Shown: positions 1-8,367 of the stretch, piece by piece
Layout of the letters: every line of letters begins with the position of its first letter
Numbering within the stretch: the stretch's first letter is position 1
Origin: an uncultured Bacteroidales bacterium
GTDB taxonomy: Bacteria > Bacteroidota > Bacteroidia > Bacteroidales > P3
Direction of reading: 5' to 3'
Assembly (NCBI GenBank): GCA_900319595.1
Contig: ONOZ01000246.1
Location: 1-10,856 of the forward strand
Length of the DNA: 10,856 nt
Made by a program: the position numbers and the translations under genes
Notes under the pieces: generated by a model
Seen by the model: the letters and a program-made list of their open reading frames with translations, nothing else
What the model was told of the DNA's origin: nothing
Database searches by the model: none

Positions 1-21
1 ATGAGAAAAGCAATTGACTAA
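1..21 (+). CDS. Possible C-terminal end of an upstream gene (partial)
   Basis: Reading from base 1 gives six sense codons (M-R-K-A-I-D) and a TAA at 19-21, eight bases before the MBOAT start. If an upstream gene uses this frame, this is its tail and the two genes would be tightly linked in one operon. In Bacteroidota and in alginate-type loci, the neighbour of an AlgI-like MBOAT gene is often an SGNH-hydrolase-like or AlgJ/X-like partner, but six residues cannot show that. The other two frames also stop early (TGA at 2-4 and at 15-17), so the frame choice is a guess. The ATG at base 1 is probably coincidental. Confidence 0.3.
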   Translation: MRKAID

Positions 22-29
22 CATACATT

Positions 30-1526
30 ATGGAAGTATTTTCTTTTACAGACGGAAAGCCTTTATTATTTACACACCTATATTTTTGGTTGTTTTTATT
101 GGTAGTTTTATGTGTGTTTGCCGTTATCAAAAATAAACTAAAATTATCACATCTTTGGTTGTTATTAGTTTCTATATTCTTTTATTATAAATCTTCAGGT
201 AACTTTGTTTTTTTACTACTCACTACAACCTTACTAACTTACGGTTTTTCTCGATGGATAGACAAAACCAGAAATCAGAAGATAAAAAAACTTATACTAT
301 TCTTTGCAATATTCTTTGATTGTGCGTTTTTGCTATATTTCAAATATACGTACTTTTTCATAGATATTGCAAATACATATTTTTCTTGCAAAATAAAGCC
401 CCTGGATTATCTTTCGTTATTCTCTAATAATACTTTTGGTACAGTGTTTTCTATAGATAAAATAATTCTTCCTGTCGGCATCTCATTTTATACATTTCAG
501 GCTATAAGTTTTCTTGTGGATAAATATAAAAAACAATTAGGGGTTAGAATAGGTTTATTAGATTTTGCATTTTATCTTACATTCTTTCCTCAATTGGTCG
601 CTGGTCCTATTGTAAGAGCAGATATTTTCTTTCCACAGATAAAAGAAAAATGGCAGTTAAGCAAATTTGATTTTTCGCTTGTAATATTTTATATATTAAA
701 CGGACTGACAAAGAAAATTTTTGTAGCAGATTATATATCAGTCAATTTTGTAGACAGAATTTTTACTACTCCCGATGCTTTTTCTCCTGCCCATAATTTG
801 TTGGCAACCTATGGCTATACTTTACAAATATATTGTGATTTTTCGGGTTATACAGATATTGCTATAGCAGTCGCACTTGTTTTTGGATTTCATTTGCCTA
901 TGAATTTCTTATCACCATATAAGGCAACAACAATAACAGATTTTTGGCATAGATGGCATATTTCCCTATCCACATGGCTACGCGATTATATATATATTCC
1001 ACTTGGTGGCAACAGAAAAGGAAAAGTACGACAATATTTTAATCTTATGATAACAATGTTAGTTGGTGGTTTTTGGCATGGAGCAAATTTGAAGTTTATT
1101 TTTTGGGGCGGTATGCACGGACTATTACTGTGTATTGACAAATTACTCAAACCACTAACGGATATTTTATTAAAGAAACGCCTTGGGGTTTTTGTTATGG
1201 CTTTTATCACATTCCATATAGTAAATACTCTTTGGATTTTTTTTAGGGCAGATAACTGGGATTTGGCGTTACAAGTAATACGTAAAGCATCGCAAACAGA
1301 TTTTTCAACATTTCCTATGGCGTTTGTAGCATATTGGAAACCTCTAACGGTAATTAGCGTCGCATTAGTTATACACCTTTTGCCACGCAATTTCAAACTA
1401 CTTTATAGGGATAAGTTTATTACTATGCCATTATGGTGTAAGATTATTAGTATTGTTATAGTAGTTTTTGTTTTAGTGCAAATTAAAAGTTCTGCTATCG
1501 TGCCGTTTATTTATTTTCAATTCTAA
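30..1526 (+). CDS. MBOAT family membrane O-acyltransferase (AlgI/DltB-type)
   Basis: Polytopic inner-membrane enzyme expected to move an acyl group, often acetyl, across the membrane onto an exported glycan or similar acceptor. The 498 residues have about ten hydrophobic segments and match the AlgI-like family in length and motif order. Visible motifs are PQLVAGPIVR (187-196), CDFSGYTDIA (269-278), the family hallmark FWHRWHISLSTWLRDY (305-320) and GGFWHG (346-351). His350 in GGFWHG fits the invariant MBOAT histidine, and His307/His310 lie in the second conserved cluster, so the protein looks catalytically intact. The start at 30 is the first ATG in frame and gives a normal N-terminal membrane segment; no strong ribosome binding site is seen. 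It probably ends an operon that begins upstream, because the next gene has its own promoter-like site. Family assignment is firm. The acceptor is unknown: exopolysaccharide, O-antigen and other cell-envelope glycans are all possible. Confidence 0.93.
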   Translation: MEVFSFTDGKPLLFTHLYFWLFLLVVLCVFAVIKNKLKLSHLWLLLVSIFFYYKSSGNFVFLLLTTTLLTYGFSRWIDKTRNQKIKKLILFFAIFFDCAFLLYFKYTYFFIDIANTYFSCKIKPLDYLSLFSNNTFGTVFSIDKIILPVGISFYTFQAISFLVDKYKKQLGVRIGLLDFAFYLTFFPQLVAGPIVRADIFFPQIKEKWQLSKFDFSLVIFYILNGLTKKIFVADYISVNFVDRIFTTPDAFSPAHNLLATYGYTLQIYCDFSGYTDIAIAVALVFGFHLPMNFLSPYKATTITDFWHRWHISLSTWLRDYIYIPLGGNRKGKVRQYFNLMITMLVGGFWHGANLKFIFWGGMHGLLLCIDKLLKPLTDILLKKRLGVFVMAFITFHIVNTLWIFFRADNWDLALQVIRKASQTDFSTFPMAFVAYWKPLTVISVALVIHLLPRNFKLLYRDKFITMPLWCKIISIVIVVFVLVQIKSSAIVPFIYFQF

Positions 1527-1581
1527 AAAGTTATAAGTTTTGCTTTGTTTTATTGTCGTGTCGTTTTTTAGAAAAAAATAA

Positions 1582-1613
1582 TCTGTATTTTATGAAATAA
1601 TTTTGTATATTTG
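1582..1613 (+). promoter_or_regulatory. Putative Bacteroidota-type promoter of the GH2 gene
   Basis: TATATTTG at 1606-1613 matches the Bacteroidota -7 consensus TAnnTTTG exactly and is followed by C, as is common. Twenty bases upstream, TCTG at 1582-1585 is a one-mismatch version of the -33 TTTG element. Transcription would start near 1620 and leave a leader of about 30 bases before the ATG at 1652. The spacer 1527-1651 holds nothing else I can support. Confidence 0.6.
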
Positions 1614-1651
1614 CAAGCTGAATTAAAAGATTACAATTTAAATGACAAGAT

Positions 1652-4600
1652 ATGAAAAAGGTACTTTTATTTTGTGTTGTAAGTTTGTTGGTTCTAAATT
1701 CATATGGTCAGTATATTTATGGGCAATCTGCCAAAAACACAGTACCATTGTGGCAACCTAAACTTGAGGGTTATTTTTATGGGAACCAACAAAAGCCTAT
1801 TGGGAGTGAGTGGCAATGTGTTGATTCCTTGGCTTATAATAAGGAACAGCCACACGCTTGGTTCTTTTCTTTTGAAAACATAGACGATGCTTTGAAAGTT
1901 TTGCCTCAGAACAGTACATTATATAAATCATTAGACGGGAAATGGTTTTTTAATTGGGCAAAAAACTATACTGAACGACCAAAGGATTTTTATAAAACGG
2001 AGTATAGTGTAAAAACTTGGGATATGATTGATGTGCCTGGCTGTTGGAATGTACAGGGAATTGGTAAAGATGGTTCGTTAAGATATGGAACGCCAATATA
2101 TTCTAATGTCCGTGCAGTATTTGAACATAAGATAGAGGTTGATGATTGGAAAAAAGGTATTTTGCGTGAACCTAATAAAGATTGGGTTACATACGAGTGT
2201 CGTAATGAGGTTGGTTCTTATCGCAAAAACTTTACTTTGCCACACAATTTCAAAGGAAATGAAATTTATATCAATTTTGAAGGGGTAGATAACTTTTTTT
2301 ATTTGTATATAAACGGCAAATATGTTGGTTTTTCTAAGAATTCTCGTAATACTGCTTCTTTTAATATAACTAAATACTTGAATATGAGTGGAGATAACAC
2401 TGTTGCTGTTGAAGTTTATAGATTATCAGATGGTAGTTTCTTTGAAGATCAAGATTTTTTTAGACTTCCAGGTATTATTCGCTCTGTTTATCTAACTGCT
2501 AAGCCCAAAGTTCAAATTGCGGACATTATTGCTATACCTAATTTGAGTGACGATTATAAGGAAGCCACGTTAGACATTATCACCATCGTAAAAAATTTGA
2601 GCGGAAGTAGTATAAAAGACTATAAATTATATTTTTCGCTATACAAATGCGACTTATACGATGATAATACTGAGATTGTGCAAAATGTTGTTGCAAATTC
2701 AGAAATCAAATCGTTATCAAATAATGTACAAACGGTTACTAGGACATTGTTAAATGCAAGAGATCTAGTGAAATTATGGAGTGCAGAGAAACCAAATAGA
2801 TATGTTTTACTTGTCCAGTTGAAGGATAAAAAAGGCTACACAAAAGATATTGCCTCTGTCAATGTTGGTTTCCGTAAAATAGAGATAAAAGACACGGATG
2901 CTCAAGATGACGAGTTTAAATTGGCAGGGCGTTATTTTTATTTGAATGGGAAACCAATTAAATTGAAAGGAGTCAATAGACATGAGACTAATCCACAAAC
3001 GGGACACGCTATTACAAGGGAGCAGATGGAAAAGGAAATTATGATGATGAAAAAAGCAAACATCAATCACGTACGCTGTGCACATTATCCTGATGATCCG
3101 TATTGGTATTACTTATGTGATAAATATGGTATCTATCTTATGGACGAGGCGAATTTGGAAACTCATCAGTATTATTATGGGAAAGAAAGTCTTTCTCACG
3201 TTCCAGAAATGCTTAATGTACATGTGGTTCGTAATATGGAGATGGTACGTGCCAATATCAATCATCCATCGGTTGTTATATGGTCCATGGGTAATGAAGC
3301 TGGTCCAGGCAATAATTTTAAAACTACATACGAAACGATAAAGCAATTTGATTTCTCTCGTCCTGTACAATATGAACGTAACAACGATTTTTCTGATATT
3401 GGTTGCAATCAATATCCTGCGGTTTCTTGGGTAGAAAAAGCAGTTGAAGGCAAAGAAAAAATCAAATACCCCTTCCATATAAACGAATATGCACATTCTA
3501 TGGGGAATGCAGTAGGAAACTTAATGGATTATTGGCATGCTATAGAAAGTACTAATTATTTCATTGGTGGTGCCATATGGGATTGGGTTGATCAGGCATT
3601 GGACAAACCTATTCCTTTCAGAAACGGAGAAACTTATTGGGCGTATGGAGGTGATTTTGGAGATAAACCGAATGACGGCATGTTTTGTATGAATGGATTA
3701 CTACGTCCCGACTTTACTCCAAAGCCTCAATATTATGAAGTTAAGAAAATTTATCAGAATGTAGGAATCAAAGCCATAGATATCAAACAAGGGAAAATAG
3801 AGATATTCAATAAAAATTATTTTACTTCTTTTGATGATTATGATATAGTATGGAGTCTATGGAAGGACGGAAAACAAGTTGGAAATACTAAGACAATTGA
3901 GGGTGAGGATGCGACATTTCGCCCTCGTCAGAAAAAGGTTATAACTATTCCTATCAAGTATAACACTCTTGATTCTCAAAGCGAGTATTTTGTAAAGATA
4001 CAGTTTCAATTAAAGGAAAAACAGCCATGGGCAGATAGATATTATGTTCAGATGGAGGAACAATTATTGATTAAATCTGCATCCAAGAAGGGTAATTTTG
4101 CAACTTATGGTAAAATTGATAAGAATGAAAGTGTCAGATTAATATCATTTTATAACGATAAATTCACAGTGTGTTTTGATAAGACACATGGAACAATCCT
4201 TTCTTTGGAATATGGCAATAATATAATAATAGAAGACGGCAATGGACCTAAATTGGATGTTTGGCGGGCTATTGTTGATAATGATAATTGGGCAGAAGCA
4301 GATTGGTTGAAATATGGCTTGCACCATTTATATCATATAGTTAAAGATTTTGCAATAGATGACAATGAAGATGGTAGTTATACTCTTACATTTATGATTG
4401 AAAGTCGTGCTTACTATCAATCTATAGATTTATACTTCAACCAAGACCGTAATCCCGAAACCACAAGAGAAATTTTCTCTAATGTATTAAAGCCTTTGGG
4501 AGAAAATGCTCTTATTTTTTTAACGCGTCAAACATGGAAAATCTATCACGATGGTACAATTTTGCTTGATGCCGATATTTCTGCAAATAAGGAAGACATA

Positions 4601-5107
4601 GTATTGCCTCGTTTGGGCTACGCGATGGATTTGCCGTTACAATACGAAAACTATACTTATTATGGTAGAGGACCTATAAATAATTATAATGACAGAAAAA
4701 CTTCCCAGTTTATTGAAATATATTCTTCCAAAATACAGGATTTGGGGATCATGTTACCAAAACCTCAAGCAATGGGTAATAGAGAGGACGTGCGGTGGTG
4801 TAGTTTGACAAATACAAAAGGAGAAGGTGTTATGTTTATTGCAACTGGGGATATGTGTGCTTCTGCTCTTCCATACACCCAATTACAACTTACAGAAACT
4901 GCTCATCCTTATCAATTGCCTATACCACAGAAGATAACTTTGCACTTAGATAAAAAAGTAACAGGCCTGGGGGGCAATTCTTGCGGACAAGGCGGACCAT
5001 TGGAAAAAGATAAAGTCAAAACAGGAAAAACGCTGTTCGGATTTATAATGCGTCCGGTAGATAATAATAACATAGACTATTTAATTAACAAATCAAAAGG
5101 CAATTGA
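1652..5107 (+). CDS. Exported GH2 beta-galactosidase-like enzyme (LacZ-type)
   Basis: Retaining glycoside hydrolase expected to release terminal beta-galactose or a related sugar from oligosaccharides or glycans. A signal peptide (about residues 1-25, MKK then a hydrophobic run ending near SYGQ) points to the periplasm or cell surface. Domains in LacZ order: sugar-binding jelly roll (about 90-285), Ig-like GH2 domain (287-410), TIM barrel (412-700), a further beta domain (715-810) and the beta-galactosidase small-chain domain (825-1140). The general acid/base is Glu549 in WSMGNEAG and the nucleophile is Glu612 in NEYAHSMGN. Other LacZ landmarks are EDQD (265-268), NRHE (442-445), AIWDWVDQ (641-648) and FCMNG (678-682). 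Oddities against E. coli LacZ: the Mg-ligand motif RHEHH reads RHETN, and the C-terminal GGDDSW loop reads GGNSCG, so the Trp999 equivalent is absent. At 1151 residues it is slightly longer than LacZ, because of the leader and an N-terminal extension. The fold and mechanism are well supported; the natural substrate is uncertain, and lactose may not be it. Confidence 0.93.
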   Translation: MKKVLLFCVVSLLVLNSYGQYIYGQSAKNTVPLWQPKLEGYFYGNQQKPIGSEWQCVDSLAYNKEQPHAWFFSFENIDDALKVLPQNSTLYKSLDGKWFFNWAKNYTERPKDFYKTEYSVKTWDMIDVPGCWNVQGIGKDGSLRYGTPIYSNVRAVFEHKIEVDDWKKGILREPNKDWVTYECRNEVGSYRKNFTLPHNFKGNEIYINFEGVDNFFYLYINGKYVGFSKNSRNTASFNITKYLNMSGDNTVAVEVYRLSDGSFFEDQDFFRLPGIIRSVYLTAKPKVQIADIIAIPNLSDDYKEATLDIITIVKNLSGSSIKDYKLYFSLYKCDLYDDNTEIVQNVVANSEIKSLSNNVQTVTRTLLNARDLVKLWSAEKPNRYVLLVQLKDKKGYTKDIASVNVGFRKIEIKDTDAQDDEFKLAGRYFYLNGKPIKLKGVNRHETNPQTGHAITREQMEKEIMMMKKANINHVRCAHYPDDPYWYYLCDKYGIYLMDEANLETHQYYYGKESLSHVPEMLNVHVVRNMEMVRANINHPSVVIWSMGNEAGPGNNFKTTYETIKQFDFSRPVQYERNNDFSDIGCNQYPAVSWVEKAVEGKEKIKYPFHINEYAHSMGNAVGNLMDYWHAIESTNYFIGGAIWDWVDQALDKPIPFRNGETYWAYGGDFGDKPNDGMFCMNGLLRPDFTPKPQYYEVKKIYQNVGIKAIDIKQGKIEIFNKNYFTSFDDYDIVWSLWKDGKQVGNTKTIEGEDATFRPRQKKVITIPIKYNTLDSQSEYFVKIQFQLKEKQPWADRYYVQMEEQLLIKSASKKGNFATYGKIDKNESVRLISFYNDKFTVCFDKTHGTILSLEYGNNIIIEDGNGPKLDVWRAIVDNDNWAEADWLKYGLHHLYHIVKDFAIDDNEDGSYTLTFMIESRAYYQSIDLYFNQDRNPETTREIFSNVLKPLGENALIFLTRQTWKIYHDGTILLDADISANKEDIVLPRLGYAMDLPLQYENYTYYGRGPINNYNDRKTSQFIEIYSSKIQDLGIMLPKPQAMGNREDVRWCSLTNTKGEGVMFIATGDMCASALPYTQLQLTETAHPYQLPIPQKITLHLDKKVTGLGGNSCGQGGPLEKDKVKTGKTLFGFIMRPVDNNNIDYLINKSKGN

Positions 5108-5215
5108 ACCAAGACAATAAAACCAATAAAAAAAGAAAAAATATAGAAAATATAACTTTTTTATGGATTTTACGTAGAAAGGAATTATCAATATAATACA
5201 AAACAATACAAAAAG
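5108..5215. other. A-rich spacer with a tandem 10-base leader repeat
   Basis: The 108 bases between the GH2 gene and the membrane-protein gene are strongly A-rich on the + strand. I see no convincing hairpin terminator and no match to the TAnnTTTG promoter motif, so read-through from the GH2 gene is possible. AATACAAAAC (5195-5204) and AATACAAAAA (5205-5214) form a near-perfect tandem repeat directly before the ATG at 5216. An AAAGGA at 5178-5183 lies too far upstream to act as a ribosome binding site. A-rich leaders favour initiation in Bacteroidota, so the repeat may simply be part of the initiation region. Confidence 0.45.
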
Positions 5216-6199
5216 ATGATAGTATCTATATTCAAAAAAAATTATTTTTTGCAACTTGTCTTGCTAATATTGTTACCTATTCTGCTTTGGGTTCCTGCTT
5301 TTCTTAATCCGCCAAAAGTGATAGAGTTGAGTATTTTTGATATGCCTTTATATAACGTATTAAAATATGTTTTCCCTACACAAAGCATAGTTAATACCGT
5401 CATATCGTTAGTGCTTATCGTGGGACAAGCATTGCTAATCAATTACATATTTACTTATTACGAATTGACAAAAAAAAATTCCTATTTCCCTGCAATTATC
5501 TATGTTTTGCTTTTTAGTCAAGATTACAGAATAATGTCGTTTAGTAGTATTCTTTTTGCAAATAGTTTTATTATAGTTGCTCTTCTGACTTTTCTTCAGT
5601 GTTATAACAAAAATGAGGGTTTAGACCAAATCTTTCTTACCTCGCTTCTAATAGCAGTTGCGTCATTGTTCAATGTTATATACATATTTATGATGCTGTG
5701 GATTTGGATAGGATTGTTTAATTTCAAAATATATAAATGGCGTCCATTCTTTGTAAGTCTTTTTGGTATGGTTACGCCGTATTTGATATTGATGGTTTTT
5801 TATTACCTAAATAATCAAAATGATAGGATAGTAGAATTTTTCCCGACGCACTTTGCGGTTTTACCTAAATTTGAGTTTTTGAATCAACCTATACAAATCG
5901 TGTACATGGCGTACTTAATAATATTGATTTTACCCGCGTTACTATATACTGTGAATTACAGAAACGACCAAAAACTTTCGGTAAGAAAACGTACAACAAC
6001 GATTGTTATTTTGTTTGCAGTGTGTTTGTTGCCGTTTTTGTATTTGTTGGAATCACCTGTTATGAACTTAATCTTTACGCCTTGTTTAGCATTTATGTTT
6101 ACCATATTTTTCTTCTCAATTAAGCGACAGTTATATTCAAACCTTTTTATTTTGGTTTTATTAGTACTTACATTAGCAAAAATTTATATCAATTATTAA
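5216..6199 (+). CDS. Polytopic membrane protein, DUF6427-like, function unknown
   Basis: A 327-residue, very hydrophobic protein with roughly nine to ten membrane segments (for example 11-31, 57-80, 112-127, 140-160, 177-197, 226-246, 261-278, 284-301, 307-325), short loops and no soluble domain. The opening MIVSIFKKN, the mid-protein Ser-Ile-Leu-Phe-Ala-Asn segment (111-116), the phase SLFNVIYIF (160-168) and the WRPF...GMVTPY stretch (175-189) recall the Bacteroidota-restricted DUF6427 family. That assignment is from memory of the pattern, not from a search. I see no catalytic motif and no signature of a known transporter. The ATG at 5216 follows an A-rich leader and gives a natural short cytoplasmic N-terminus. 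The gene ends 22 bases before the M13 peptidase gene, so the two are probably co-transcribed. A role in envelope or lipid metabolism is possible but unsupported. Confidence 0.75.
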   Translation: MIVSIFKKNYFLQLVLLILLPILLWVPAFLNPPKVIELSIFDMPLYNVLKYVFPTQSIVNTVISLVLIVGQALLINYIFTYYELTKKNSYFPAIIYVLLFSQDYRIMSFSSILFANSFIIVALLTFLQCYNKNEGLDQIFLTSLLIAVASLFNVIYIFMMLWIWIGLFNFKIYKWRPFFVSLFGMVTPYLILMVFYYLNNQNDRIVEFFPTHFAVLPKFEFLNQPIQIVYMAYLIILILPALLYTVNYRNDQKLSVRKRTTTIVILFAVCLLPFLYLLESPVMNLIFTPCLAFMFTIFFFSIKRQLYSNLFILVLLVLTLAKIYINY

Positions 6200-6221
6200 T
6201 CATAAATACGTAATTTAGAAC

Positions 6222-8261
6222 ATGAAAATGAAAAAACTTGTACCTATATTGCTGTTTGCGTCTATGTCAATGGGAGCATCGGCTCAAGGACAATTAAAAT
6301 CAGGTATTGAATTGAAAAATCTTGACCAAAGTACAAAACCTTCGGAAGATTTTTATCAATATGCATGTGGCGGTTGGATGCAAAACAATCCTTTACCTGC
6401 GGCTTATTCTCGTTTTGGTTCTTTTGACCAGTTAGCAAAGGATAATAGCGAACGTCTAAACAACATCCTTAATGACCTTATGAGTAAATCATATGCTAAA
6501 GGTACAACAGAAAGAAAACTTTCCGATTTGTACAAACTTGCTATGGACTCTACTCGCCGTAACAACGAAGGTGTTAATCCTGTTATGCCAACTCTGAATG
6601 AATTAGAGGCATGTAAAACCAATTCTGACTTATTTGCGTGGGAGTTAAAGCAAGCAGATTGGGGCAATCAGGAGTTTATGTACATGGGATTCAATGCAGA
6701 CGAAAAGGATTCTAAAAATAACATCCTTAATATTTACCAAGGGGGTACTACTTTAGGACAGAAAGAATACTATTTAGATAATGACGTACCTACGCTTGCT
6801 ATTCGTGAAGCTTATAAGAAACATATAGTGCGTATGTTCAAACTTTTTGGATTTAAGGAGAAAGTTGCAAAGAAAAAAATGGAGTATGTGATGAAGGTAG
6901 AGACTGCTTTGGCGAGAGTTTCCCTATCACAGACTGAACTTCGAGATGTTGAGGCAAATTATAATAAGATGTCTTTATCTGACTTTGAACGAAACTATCC
7001 TCACGTGCAGCTGACAAAACGTATGAACGCTCAAGGAGTTGATAGCAAGTATTTTCAAACTATGATTGTTGGACAACCTTCTTTTGTTAAAGGTGCAGAT
7101 GCTGTAATAGCTTCACTTAAACCTGAGGAATACAAGGCTTATTTGCAATGGGACGTGATTAACTCTTCTGCATCTTTACTTTCAGATGAAATTGCTGAAG
7201 CTAATTTTGATTTCTTTGGGAAAACACTTAGTGGAAGCAAAGAAATGCAACCTCGTTGGAGAAGATGTACCTCGCAGGTTGAAAGACAAATGGGAGAAGC
7301 ATTAGGAAAAATGTATGTAGAGAAATATTTCCCAGAATCTTCCAAGAAACGTATGGAAAAATTGGTAAAAAATCTTCAAATTGCCTTAGCAGAAAGAATT
7401 AAAGCTCAAGATTGGATGACTCCTGAAACAAAAATAGCTGCTTTAGAGAAACTTATGACTTTTTATGTGAAGATTGGTTATCCTGACACATGGACGGATA
7501 TGGGTAGATTGACGATTGATCCAGGTAAATCTTATTATGAAAATATCAAGGAATGTGGCCGTTTTTGGACTAAGTATAATTTAGATAAGAAAGTTGGAAA
7601 ACCTGTTGATATAGAGCAGTGGCATATGAATCCTCAAACGGTGAATGCTTATTACAACCCAACCACAAATGAGATTTGTTTTCCTGCTGGAATTTTACAG
7701 TATCCTTTCTTTGATCCAACCGCAGATGATGCTTTCAATTATGGAGCAATCGGTGTTGTGATTGGACATGAGATGACTCACGGCTTTGATGACCAAGGTG
7801 CTCATTATGATAAAGATGGTAATATGTCCGATTGGTGGGTTAAGAGCGATGTTGAGAATTTTAAAGTTAAAGGTGATATGTATGCAGACTTCTTCTCTAA
7901 AATCAAAGTATTGCCAGATTTGAACGCTAATGGAAGATTAACTTTAGGAGAAAACTTGGCAGACCACGGCGGATTGCAAGTTGCGTGGTATGCTTACAAA
8001 AATGCAACTAAAACTAACAAACTACCTGTTATAGAAGGCTTGACAGCCGACCAACGTTTTTTCTTGGCATATGCGGGAGTGTGGGCAAGCAATATAACTG
8101 AGCAAGCAATCCGAAATCAAACTAAATCGGACCCACATTCTTTGGGAAGATGGAGGGTCAATGGTGCTTTACCTCATATAGATATGTGGTATGATGCCTT
8201 TAATGTAAAACCTGGCGACAAAATGTATATTGCACCATCTGAACGTTTGAAGTTGTGGTAA
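6222..8261 (+). CDS. pepO: Exported M13 family zinc metallopeptidase (PepO/neprilysin-like)
   Basis: Zinc endopeptidase of the neprilysin family, which cuts peptides of limited size. The first ~22 residues form a signal peptide with an ASA-Q cleavage site and no lipobox cysteine, so the enzyme should be periplasmic or secreted. The N-terminal M13 domain starts at SEDFYQYACGGWM (41-53); the catalytic domain covers about 475-677. Zinc ligands are His516 and His520 of HEMTH and Glu577 of GENLAD; Glu517 is the catalytic base and Asp581 the supporting aspartate. NAYY (475-478) is the substrate-binding strand, and His639 and Arg645 match the conserved substrate-site His and Arg of neprilysin with identical spacing. 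The 679-residue length is normal and the protein looks fully active. A second in-frame ATG at 6228 would also give a good signal peptide; 6222 was kept as the longer reading. Only five cysteines are present, so the disulfide set of the animal enzymes is not shared. It probably shares a transcript with the membrane-protein gene before it. Confidence 0.95.
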   Translation: MKMKKLVPILLFASMSMGASAQGQLKSGIELKNLDQSTKPSEDFYQYACGGWMQNNPLPAAYSRFGSFDQLAKDNSERLNNILNDLMSKSYAKGTTERKLSDLYKLAMDSTRRNNEGVNPVMPTLNELEACKTNSDLFAWELKQADWGNQEFMYMGFNADEKDSKNNILNIYQGGTTLGQKEYYLDNDVPTLAIREAYKKHIVRMFKLFGFKEKVAKKKMEYVMKVETALARVSLSQTELRDVEANYNKMSLSDFERNYPHVQLTKRMNAQGVDSKYFQTMIVGQPSFVKGADAVIASLKPEEYKAYLQWDVINSSASLLSDEIAEANFDFFGKTLSGSKEMQPRWRRCTSQVERQMGEALGKMYVEKYFPESSKKRMEKLVKNLQIALAERIKAQDWMTPETKIAALEKLMTFYVKIGYPDTWTDMGRLTIDPGKSYYENIKECGRFWTKYNLDKKVGKPVDIEQWHMNPQTVNAYYNPTTNEICFPAGILQYPFFDPTADDAFNYGAIGVVIGHEMTHGFDDQGAHYDKDGNMSDWWVKSDVENFKVKGDMYADFFSKIKVLPDLNANGRLTLGENLADHGGLQVAWYAYKNATKTNKLPVIEGLTADQRFFLAYAGVWASNITEQAIRNQTKSDPHSLGRWRVNGALPHIDMWYDAFNVKPGDKMYIAPSERLKLW

Positions 8262-8285
8262 CATATTGAAAAATATATATTACTA

Positions 8286-8329
8286 TTAGTCCTCGTTAGT
8301 AATCACAAAAGACTCCTAATGAGGACTAA
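8286..8329 (+). terminator. 14-bp hairpin after the M13 gene, putative terminator
   Basis: TTAGTCCTCGTTAG (8286-8299) pairs with CTAATGAGGACTAA (8316-8329): 14 pairs including one G-U, around a 16-base loop. It starts 24 bases after the peptidase stop codon, where a terminator is expected. The + strand sequence after the stem is A/T-rich (CTGTATTAAAAAATAAATAA) but lacks a run of Ts, so it is not a textbook intrinsic terminator. It could instead protect the 3' end of the upstream mRNA. Confidence 0.55.
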
Positions 8330-8367
8330 CTGTATTAAAAAATAAATAATATTTAAATTTCGGACTA

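Noticed and set aside
986..1396. 136-codon open frame on the - strand inside the MBOAT gene
   Set aside because: It lies wholly antisense to a clearly conserved gene, its translation resembles no family I know, and it has no spacing or promoter of its own.
1523..1571. Possible terminator after the MBOAT gene (CTAAAAA with TTTTTAG)
   Set aside because: The stem is seven pairs, nearly all A-T, with a loop of about 35 bases, which would not be stable; such pairings arise by chance in AT-rich DNA.
5142..5160. Possible promoter around TATAACTTTTTT in the 5108-5215 spacer
   Set aside because: It gives TAACTTTT rather than TAnnTTTG and has no -33 TTTG at a suitable distance, so it is too weak to report as a promoter.
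8319..8345. Eight-codon ATG frame in the spacer before the Wzz-like gene
   Set aside because: It begins inside the hairpin arm and upstream of the predicted promoter, and has no initiation signal.
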